Part shown: positions 23,119-32,166 of the stretch, one piece after another
How the letters are laid out: the number at the start of each line of letters is the position of its first letter
How positions within the stretch are numbered: the stretch's first letter is position 1
Translations under genes and position numbers: made by a program
Origin: Toxonevra muliebris
Taxonomy: Eukaryota; Arthropoda; Insecta; Diptera; Pallopteridae
Length of the DNA stretch: 64,000 bases
Reading direction: 5' to 3'
NCBI GenBank assembly: GCA_963691655.1
Contig: OY829326.1
Span: 95,349,235-95,413,234, forward strand
The notes under the pieces: generated by a model
What the model saw: the letters and a program-made list of their open reading frames with translations, nothing else
Told to the model about the DNA's origin: nothing
Database searches by the model: none

Positions 23119-23413
23119 TCAAATTTCTAATACAGTCTCGTTTCCATAAAAAATTGGTTGTGCTCCATAAGGAACTTCAAAAGTTGACAAGTCGGCTGAA
23201 GCACCAGATGCACCGGATTCGGAGGATTTATTAAGTGCATCCTCTTGAGCACGCAACCAAGATCTGTCAGGACTGGTGAATGCAACTAAAATGAAATATT
23301 CAAAAATGTAAATCATTAATAAAGATAAATGCACTAAAGATAAAACAACACTCACCACTAAAGAATGCAGCAAGTGCAATTAATAAAATTCCAAAGTGAG
23401 AAATTAAATTCAT
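23119..23413 (-). CDS. Small secreted peptide (family member 4)
   Basis: Exon 1 (23413-23356) codes the signal peptide MNLISHFGILLIALAAFFS, with donor GTGAGT in phase 1. Exon 2 (23285-23119) codes VAFT and then SPDRSWLRAQEDALN, identical to gene 3 over this block. It then diverges into SSESGASGASADLSTFEVPY and ends IFYGNETVLEI before TGA. Total length is 74 residues, with no cysteine and one possible N-glycosylation site (NET). The Gly/Ala/Ser run recalls the GAPGAP region of gene 1, making this copy a bridge between gene 1 and genes 2/3. No strong AATAAA was seen close downstream. It is clearly a paralogue by leader, splice phase and promoter; function is unknown. Confidence 0.78.
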
Positions 23414-23511
23414 ATTAATTTGCTATGTATTAATGAAGTACTTATTAAGAATATAACTATTTCAATCGATTGTAAAATTCACAATGGCAATATTTTCTAA
23501 ATGTCTGACTA

Positions 23512-23519
23512 CTTTTATA
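23512..23519 (-). promoter_or_regulatory. TATA box of secreted peptide gene 4
   Basis: TATAAAAG lies on the minus strand 99 bp before the ATG. TGATAAACGTTTT (23547-23559, plus reading) starts 28 bases beyond, the same spacing as in the other three genes. Confidence 0.75.
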
Positions 23520-23599
23520 GCTAGAAAGCATTGAATTTGTATAGCTTGATAAACGTTTTTTTTATAATACAATGTAATGTCATCATTAGTTCAAACTGG

Positions 23600-24915
23600 T
23601 ATTTATGAATTACATTTGATTAGTAACTAATAAACAACTTAACACTTTAATGCAATGAGTTTTTAAGATTACAAAATATGTACATTCAAATATGTGTCAT
23701 CCATGTTATGGGTATAGGCTGAACCATAGTGAAATTAATAAAGTGAAATAAGTAGAAGTGACGCCCTCTTTTTTGTTCACTGGCGTCTGCCAAATTTGAA
23801 AATTATTCTCTTACTTCTCCCAAAACATTTGAATTTCAGAAGTAAATATAAAAAAGTATTAACCCATTGGTACTAGCACAATATATAAATAAAATAGAAA
23901 AATTTAAAAAGCCAGAAAAATTTTCAGACATTGATAAACGAGATCTTCGAAGGCGTTTGTAACAACCATGTTCATAATGTGCACCAAGGATTTAACCCAA
24001 AACTTAAAGTTTTTTTTGTTATATATGCCATTCAAGTAAGAAATCTGCCTCTCCGAAATTTAAATAAAATTCTTTTGAAATCGGTAAAACTATTTAGAAT
24101 AAAAAGAAGACATTTTTGAAGAAGATCATTTTAAAAGTATTGTATTTTGTTTATTTAAATACTTTAATAGAACCACACTCTACAGAATATTTTGAGAGCT
24201 TTTATTTCAGAAAAAAATCACTTATTTCATTTATGTATTTGGGTACAGCTGACGAAAATGGGTTAAAAGAGTTTTCTCTCATAAACAAAATTATTTGTCA
24301 AAATTTATTGAACGAATACTTGTCATTATTGTCAAATCTCAGAAGACTTGAGAATATTTCAGATTACTTTCTGCTATCTGGAATACTGTATACTGTGGTC
24401 TGAACGGTTTGAGAATTTCATCAGAAGTTTTTTTTATATACAAAATTTAGTTTTTGGTAAATATTTTAGTTATTATCTGAACAGGCCCCTTACCTAACCT
24501 ATTATTTGAATTGAAGGAAAGAAATTATAATTAATTATAATAACTATAAATAACAAAATACAAGAATTTTCAACAGATTTTGTGAGGGAGAAAGAAAGGT
24601 TTGAACCCTAAACCTCCCTCCTTCCCCCAACAATATTAACGAAAAAGTTAGAGTTTATGATTATTATGGGATTGATTTAAAATGATTTAAAACAACAAGC
24701 ATTTGTCAGACATATATGGGTTAAAATCTAATAAATTGTTATTTGTTTTTTATTTGCCACAACTATTTCTAACATATTCTAATAATATTAAATACACCCA
24801 TGGAAATAAGTATACTTCCGTTATAAAATATTTAGTGGAAATTCACTATTACAACAAATTAAAGGTTTTATTAACTGCTTTGTATATATCTTATTCTGCA
24901 AAAAAAATTCATTTC
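23600..24915. other. Stretch without recognised gene
   Basis: Two moderate open frames (23931-24119 and 24116-24403, plus strand) overlap head to tail, but their translations are Leu/Lys/Asn-rich and resemble nothing I know. I regard them as chance frames or deep transposon debris. Confidence 0.35.
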
Positions 24916-24919
24916 TTAA

Positions 24920-25432
24920 CCCTCTAGTTCCCAAGCCCCCCTCTAGACGGACTTCGCCAAAAGGGATGGAATTGCCACCATAACAGGTTTCTGTTACTAG
25001 ATTTTATCACATCGTTTAGGGAATTTCCGAATCTCTTAAAAAATGCATCTGTTATAAACTTTGATGCGTATTACAGAAGTTAGGGACAGTCAAAATTTTG
25101 TGAAAAATTGGATAATTAATTATTTTGATTCTATTTGAGATAAAAGTGAAAAAAATAAATAAAATACTTCCCGTCATACTATCCAGATGAAAAAACTAGC
25201 TATGGATACCTGAGAATTTGAATTTTTTTTATTTAAAATATTTAATAACTTAAAACAAATTGATAAAAAGCTCATTCAGCAACAAATAATTTTAGGCTTT
25301 CAAACTTTCCCAGTTCATAAAACCATGCCCAATAATTATTTTTTGGGTTTTTAAATCAGTTTATAATTTTTACGCCAATATTAATCAATTCCAATATTTT
25401 TTTAATCAATCAAAAATTTGGGAACTAGAGGG
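24920..25432. mobile_element. piggyBac-type MITE, second family
   Basis: TTAA (24916-24919, 25433-25436) flanks perfect inverted ends CCCTCTAGTTCCCAA and TTGGGAACTAGAGGG... (16 bp shown). The 513-bp interior is non-coding. The ends differ from the MITE at 22525-23043, so this is a separate family. Confidence 0.8.
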
Positions 25433-25439
25433 TTAATAT

Positions 25440-25830
25440 TCCTGTCTCGATTTAATTTGAATTTATATGTTTAACCAGGAGGAAATAATTATACTTCCAA
25501 ACGATGCAACCGTGATTTTTAAAGGCTTTACTTTAACAAAATTGTACGGAAAATACATAGTAGACATTGCACAGCATTCCGCCACAAGTCATTTGAAAAC
25601 TTACTTGTAAGTCATTGTCACGAAAAATGGGGTATGGTAACCCATTTTCTGCGGAAGAAATTTGGAAAAATAATGCCTCATAGGAAGTGTGGAAAGTCTA
25701 TTTCATGTAGGCGTGGTAAACGTCAAAAATGGAAGTTAATATATGCTAAAGTAAAGCGGTTTGGACGACCTCTAATCATGAATACACTTAAAAAATAGGA
25801 GATTGTCAAAGCTACAGGCTTCAAAAAACT
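25440..25830. other. Stretch without recognised gene
   Basis: No coding region or bounded repeat recognised. Confidence 0.4.
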
Positions 25831-25833
25831 TAT

Positions 25834-26168
25834 TATGGGTATTCAAACAACGACGTAAACTTGCGTCAACGTAAAAAATAAGTTTACGGCATTGAATTCC
25901 TTGAGCACCCATTTAAATAAACAGCGAAACTCTAAAACGATAACTTGTCATACAAAAATATTAAATTATTGTTTAAAATTTCTTTGAGAAATCTATGGTT
26001 GAGAAACAGGGCTGCATATACGCGTGTATATTTTATTTGCACCATAATATTGAGGCGCAAACGGGCCAAATAATTTTCCATACAAATTTGTTGTTGCAAT
26101 TTACGGCGATGAAGGCTTATGCAGTATACGGATTTGCGTCGGATATACGTCGTTGTTTGAATACCCAT
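25834..26168. mobile_element. 335-bp MITE with inverted ends of 22 bp
   Basis: Both ends read ATGGGTATTCAAACAACGAC in inverted orientation and continue with GTA. Subterminal TTGCGTC words also match. The target duplication is unclear. Non-coding. Confidence 0.65.
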
Positions 26169-26169
26169 G

Positions 26170-27002
26170 TTATATCTAAAATTCGAAGTGATTTGGATTT
26201 AGATGTTTTCACAAGACGTATTGGAAAAATTTTGCATTGATTGTAAACGCTGATCACAAAAAGGCATGTTTCCAATTTGCAACATCACATTTGTAACGGA
26301 CCGGTCAATGATGATACTTGCTCTTTTGAAATTTGCATTAGATGTTCCTGACTGTTATAACCTTTTCTGGTGCTAAATATCTAAAAAAAGAATTATTCAG
26401 ATATAACCAAGGCAGTAGTTTGATGATATGAGTTCGTTTGCTTCTCAAACTAAATATTAACATATTTCGTTAGAAATAAAATGATGGTGATTTTCAATTA
26501 TCGTATTAAAATTAATAAACCCAACATAATACCTTATTCAATAAAACGACACTTTTATCTACCAATCAGGAGCCGAACTGAATGTTTCAAGGATAAAATT
26601 TTTTTAAATAATGTAGTAACTCGCTTCTAGTCTGCAAATCGGGCTTTATCTGAACATTGAGATTAAATATCGGGACTTTTCAGCTTTCATCCGGACATAG
26701 AAAAAAGATTTTCCCCACAACAAAAAACAATAAATATATAAAATTATATTTTTATGGTATGCATATACTTATATTCATATATGTATATGTGCATTAAAGT
26801 GCCTCGAGTCCCAGGCAAAAATGTAAGGGAATATTATCATTCGAGCTACAAACTCAACGCCATGTATTATTAAATTTGTGACAGTCTTTTTCTGAAACTT
26901 ACTATAGTAGTTGTAATCTTTCAATGTTATTTTTTCTTATTCTGAAAATGGGAGTATAATTATTTCCTATGAAGCTTTTTTAAAGTCTTGAATTTAATGC
27001 AT
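26170..27002. other. Stretch without recognised gene
   Basis: AT-rich and non-coding as far as can be seen. Confidence 0.4.
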
Positions 27003-27006
27003 TTAA

Positions 27007-27134
27007 CCCATTAAGGACGAGCGGGAAGCAAAGTAGATAGATCGAGAAAGTAACTTAAGAAAAAAATAGTTTTTGAACCTGCCTCTGGAACGGCTTAGCA
27101 AGAATGTGCCATATGGCCCCTAGGCATTACTGGG
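27007..27134. mobile_element. Very short piggyBac-type MITE
   Basis: TTAA (27003-27006, 27135-27138) flanks CCCATTAAGGAC and, as reverse complement, CCCAGTAATGCC. At 128 bp it is the shortest of three TTAA-flanked inserts in the window. Confidence 0.6.
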
Positions 27135-27317
27135 TTAAGAAACAGGGTTATTTTTATTATTTTTGTATTTATTGAATAAAACTTCGCACTTGCTAATTGT
27201 CATAAAATAAATTCGAAGCAAATAAAAATCTTGAAAATAAATCGCACATTGTGACTGGAAATATACTTATTTCCATGAGTGTACTCAGAAAATGAGAGAT
27301 TTGGATTTATTCACTTG

Positions 27318-27598
27318 GTTGATTGGTTGGAGAGGCTGTCTAGAGGCACACTTAGGCGTGTACGGCCCATTGTGATACTACATTGTTAGACGTACAGTTT
27401 AACACCGTTATCACTTGGTAACTTTTGGCATTGCCTCCAAGGTGTGTACTTGTACACTTTCTCATAATTCTCATACACTTCATATTGATAGTGAATATAA
27501 GAAGGTTATGAGAACTAACCACCAGACGAAGACGGGACTCGTACCCGAACCTCCCGGGTGAAAGTCTAGAGCACTACCCACTAGACTATCGAGGTCGC
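27318..27598 (-). mobile_element. tRNA-Glu-derived SINE, second copy
   Basis: Same family as 21377-21688. The tRNA-like head lies at 27598-27526 on the minus strand (anticodon region GACTTTCACC, B box GGTTCGGGTACGAGTCC). The body matches throughout, but the CCTAA tail has decayed to GGTTGATTGGTTGG. A degenerate duplication (ATTTATTC on both sides) flanks it. Confidence 0.75.
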
Positions 27599-27599
27599 T

Positions 27600-29255
27600 A
27601 TTTATTTATTCCTTTACTTATTTACTTAATCACTCATAACTTTGTTATTTTCGGTCGCTTTTCCTCTGGTTGGTCTTTTTTTTTGCGTAAGTTTCAACTT
27701 TACGTTGATAAAGAGAAATCACATATTTTTCATTATATTTCCGTGGCCACAGAATCAGCCGTAATTGAAATTTAATTTTTTTTAAACAATTTAAGATCCG
27801 ATTAGATGTATTTGTTTGTCATCTCAGTACCATTAATTTGGTATGAAGAATATTTCTAGCTCGAGATATTATTTTTTAAGTGTTAAAAAATTGTAACCTT
27901 AATTTTCGAATTCAGCGGAGAAATCCATAAAAAAAGCTACCTCCTACCAAATGCACATGGGAAAGCTTTCATTTTATAAGCCAGTGTAATTTAGAACTCA
28001 TCTGTATTTGAATCAACGTTTCGTAAGGCAGTTGATAACCTTTCCCTCCCCCATGTTAAACTTCGTAACAAATCGTCCAACTCCTCCATTCTTCTCGCGC
28101 GTTTCGTAATATATGAAATCCCCTTATACCATTTTCATCTTTTCCCTGGATCTATTGAGTAGATTTTTTCAAATATTTTGGAAAACTCTACAACTTAGCT
28201 TAATCCCATCCAAATACGATTTTTAAAGTTTTTTTTTTTTCAAAACGATACGGCTTACAACAGCTTAACGTTAGAACCCAAATATTTCGAAACTCATCAT
28301 AAAATAAACCAAAGTTAATTTTTCGGAATTATTAATTATAATTAAAATAAATAAAATTAATTTCCTTCTATTGAATATGCACACTAAATTTTATGATAAT
28401 CTAGCTCTTTTGAACTAAGCTAAACGAATTTCTAAAGAATAATATTTCAATAAATACTGATTAGCTTCGAAGAAAATAAATTTAATAATAATTTAGTCAT
28501 AAATACTTACGTACATTTAAAGCATACCTAAACAATTTTAAATAAAATTATTTTAGTTATGACCGATATTTCTACACAAAATTTTGTTGGATCCACATGG
28601 AAGCCTAATGTAGGCCCCCTCATAATTTTAAACAAGGAATATATTCTTCAAAGACTATTTAATACTTTTCCCAACGGTTTTTATTTTATGGGCTATTTTC
28701 AAAAGGAAGGGAGGAGGTGGAGGAAAAGTGCTAGCTCAAAAATTCTTTATATTTTTGTGCTTAACAAATCTACTGCAGCCATCAAACTCGTATCTGTTGA
28801 AATAATAATGAAATGTCTTAATAGCCCCTGAAGACCCTATTTTTCCAACTACAGGTTCATATTGTGGGAGAACTAGAACTGAATACGCAATCGTGATCAG
28901 TGATCCTAAATTACTATAAAACCGTTGGAAAATCTCGCGCATAAAACAAAAATTGAAAATTTGTTGCACTGTGTTACCGATCATTTTTTGTAAACCCTTA
29001 TTGAGTATATTAGTTGATCGAATACTTGGAATTATTTCTGTTCTCATTGTTAAATATTTTTATAAAGAGTAAAAACTAAAAACAATGCCCACGATTAAGC
29101 GTAATGACTGGCATCCATTACTACAATTATCGATATGTTTTTGGAATATTTCACCTCTAGCTGCTGATCAGTTATATTGTGAATAACAATTCCATTAAAA
29201 ATTACAACTAAGCTTACGTTTGCCCAGTATACCACACTACCCGTCACTTTAATTT
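27600..29255. other. Stretch without recognised gene
   Basis: Several overlapping frames on both strands at 28559-29047 have no recognisable similarity and look like chance. Long T- and A-runs are present. Confidence 0.4.
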
Positions 29256-29261
29256 AAAATA

Positions 29262-30320
29262 AAGTATGGTCACGAAATAATTTTTACAAAGTCAACGCTA
29301 CATTATTTCTATATTTCTAAAAATGAAAAAAAACACCAACTATAAAGATTTTTTTTTAATTTTATTTATTTTCAGATAACGTAAAAGATTTTATTCAACC
29401 ATTGGTGTTTTAGCAAATTCACGCACTTTTTTTTAAGACCTGGCATAAGGTTTTTGACACAGTTTTTTCCAAAATTATTTGTAACTTTTTGCGACTTTTT
29501 TGAAAAGTCTGATATATTTTTTTAAGGTTTGTAATATTTTCGCAATTTTTGTTTTATTATAGCCCAGTATTTTTCAATCGGCCGCAGTTCGGGGCAGTTG
29601 GGCGGATTGAACTGCTTTGGTACGAAGTTGATGTTGTTATTTTTATACCATGCCAACGTTTCTTTAGAATAATGGCAAGTCGTCAAATCAGGCCAAAATA
29701 TAGCTGGAACTGTATGCTTTTTATAAAAAGGCAGCAAAGCCCGATTGAGGTACATATCAATATAAATTCTGGAATTTATGGTACCAGATGTTATAAACGG
29801 TTTTGTCTTAAGGCCACACCATAAATTTTTTGGGAAATTTTTCAGTTTTTTGATGCTTAAAAATTTTCTTTACACCTCCTTTGGTGTATGCAACATAATA
29901 TTTTTTTTCCGGGTAATTGTGAAAAATCTGCTTTTGCATAAGTTTCGTCATCAATAATGACTCTTAAGCGGCTATAGAGCCGCTTAAGAGTTTGTCATGC
30001 AATTTACGTGCTCTTGATTTAGCTTTTTCGTTACTTAAATCATTGCGATTCGGCACTTTTTGTACTTTATAGGAATGAAGATTTTGTCGGACTTTAATTT
30101 TATGTGCGAAAGATTTCGATAAGTTCAATTTTTTTTCAATATCCCGTTATGATTGGTTTGGTAGCTGTTTCCACCACTTCACTATTTTCTTCATTAAATT
30201 TGGATCTTTTTTATTCCACACACTTTAAACTTTTGACTGTAAGCTTTACTTAACTGTAAATTTACCGTTAGCTGAAATGCAGCACTTTGCTTTTGTAAAA
30301 ATTATTTTGTGACCATGCTT
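29262..30320 (-). mobile_element. ITmD37E-type element, second family, degenerate
   Basis: TA dinucleotides (29260-29261, 30321-30322) flank inverted ends of about 30 bp sharing ATGGTCAC and AAATAATTTTTACAAA. On the minus strand it carries transposase remnants, best at 29755-29522: FWPDLTTCHYSKETLAWYKN with the second catalytic Asp, then NPPNCPELRPIEKYWAIIKQ with the third (Glu). There are 37 residues between them, which defines the D37E signature. The N-terminal half is broken by stops and frameshifts. The ends differ from those of the 7.9-9.2 kb element, so it is a separate lineage. Confidence 0.8.
29960..29991. repeat. Perfect 14-bp palindrome
   Basis: ACTCTTAAGCGGCT (29960-29973) is followed by the loop ATAG and its exact reverse complement (29978-29991). 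It lies inside the ITmD37E remnant next to the stretch that codes the first catalytic Asp region, and looks like a local inverted duplication rather than a feature of the family. Confidence 0.7.
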
Positions 30321-30321
30321 T

Positions 30322-30920
30322 ATGCTTCAAGCTGAAAGCTTATCATTAGGGACCGTTCACATATTACGTAACCACCAACTACCAATTTCGAAAATTTTTT
30401 TTTTAGGATTTTGAACTTATCTGCATTTGGTCGTATAAAATGGACGTTACGTAACCCAACTGATAACAACCGCTGTTATCATATTTTTACCATACGAACC
30501 AGGACAAAAAAGTAATCACTCAAAAAACCAAAAAAAATACTTAAACAAAACACCATGGATTGAAATTTCCGCACTACAACGTTCATTTCATCACTCTAAA
30601 GCTCTAGTGCAGACTCAGTTCCGTGAGGCGCTTTTTTCGACTTTGGGACATTTTTAATACAATTTGGTACAAGTAGGAAATGAACGTGTAAAATACACAA
30701 AACTATGCTCATTGCAATAATCGCAAATTTTTGCAACACTTACTAAAACTTCGAAATTAAATTTTTGACCCCTGGTTGGAGACAGAAGATATTGCCTCAG
30801 CAAGTAGAAATATTGCTCACGCACTCTTGTTTTTAAAAAAAATTTCACAAGTTTCGAGGACTATTCGAATTTGTTTAGAAAAAAAAATGTTTTTCGACAC
30901 ATGCTAATATTAATTAGAAA
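30322..30920. other. Stretch without recognised gene
   Basis: Contains GGGACCGTTCACATATTACG near 30352 and GACGTTACGTAACCC near 30443, which look like degraded ends of a MITE, but the element could not be delimited with confidence. Confidence 0.4.
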
Positions 30921-30923
30921 GTA

Positions 30924-31280
30924 TTGTATAAAGCATGGAAATGCATGGATGCGCTATGCGATAATTTCCTTGGTAATCACAGGAGCGACTGCTATGTCAC
31001 GGTTGATAATGGATTTTTAAGTGTGTATGGTGAAATGGATCGCAACATGTCCGTAAAAATTCATTTCCTACATTCGCATTTAGACTTCTTCCCAGATAAC
31101 CTGGGCCAGTTCAACAATGAACAAGGCGACTATTTTCAACAAGAAATGGCTACAATTGAAAAGTCCTTCGAAGGAAAAAATAAAACAAAAATGATTTCAA
31201 AATATTGTTGGTCACTTCAACGAGAAACTGATGATGCTGAATTTAAAAAAAAAAAATCACGGTCAAGCAAACATTTTTGA
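30924..31280 (+). pseudogene. Fragment of a multicopy insect protein of mobile-element type
   Basis: The frame contains NMSVKIHFLHSHLDFFPDNL and then GQFNNEQGDYFQQEMATIEK, followed by a YCWSLQRE motif and a Lys/Ser-rich end. I recall a closely similar block in numerous uncharacterised, highly repeated proteins of insects, which I believe belong to a mobile element, although the family name is uncertain to me. The upstream part is missing. Decay: the first 15 residues do not follow the remembered pattern, and a run of A precedes the stop. Confidence 0.5.
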
Positions 31281-31284
31281 GTTG

Positions 31285-32160
31285 AATGACCAAAAATTGT
31301 ATTTTTGTAAAAATTTGGTTTTCATAAAAAGTTTAATAACTCAGTCAATTATTAAACATTATTGAATAAATTCAAAAGTAATATGGTTTCTTTATAAAAT
31401 AGTGTGTAAAAACATCGCCAAAATTGAGAAAAGGCGAAAAAAGTGAAAAAAAAATTGTGTTTGCTGGACAAATACACAAAAATTTATCAAGTTTTCTTAA
31501 ATCAAATATATATCATTCGAAAGGTCTAAGTTTATTTTTTCTTAAACCGGTAAGAAACTGAAACTGTAAATAATCCACTAAGTTACAAGCTTATAAGTGC
31601 GCAAAGGTACGCAAACCCGGTTTTTTAACGGTAAATCAAGATTTTAGGGGTGTTTGGCAAATTTCAAATACAGACTCTTGTTTTACTCGACAAGACCTAC
31701 AAGAAAAATAGTATCACTTCCCAGGTATTCCTATTTCACTAAATTTTGTAGCACTGTGTAATCTTTTGGCGAATGTATAATGCGAAATATTTCATAATGG
31801 TAGCATTTATGAGTAGCCGATTTTCTCATTTTTTCACCGATCCACAGGTTTATTGACGTTGAAAAAAGTTCTTGATAAAAACCGGGTTTTATCACAAACA
31901 AATTCCTTATTCTATTATGTCCATCCCTAGCCAGAAGAACATTTTAAAGCATATCAAGCTCACTACGCTCAGAAAATTACTCTTCAATAGTCAAACAGAA
32001 TTCTTATCTCATTCCATTTTTTTTGTTCTACCCAATAAAAACCAAAAGCATTTGCCTGACTGTGCTAATATTGTGATTGTTGACATATAGAAACAAATAA
32101 TTTAATTACGACAGCATTTCTAATTTGTTCTTCAAAGATTACAGAGTGTTTTTTGTATTC
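31285..32160. other. Upstream region of the repetitive secreted protein gene
   Basis: No other gene was recognised. No TATA box was seen in the 100 bp before the start at 32167, so the promoter is either TATA-less or has an unseen 5' exon. Confidence 0.4.
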
Positions 32161-32166
32161 ACAAAT

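Noticed and set aside
23931..24403. Two head-to-tail frames as a possible split gene
   Set aside because: No splice sites, signal peptide or motif; codon content matches the AT-rich background.
28559..29047. Frames of 90 and 103 codons on opposite strands
   Set aside because: They overlap antisense, use unlikely starts, and resemble no known protein.
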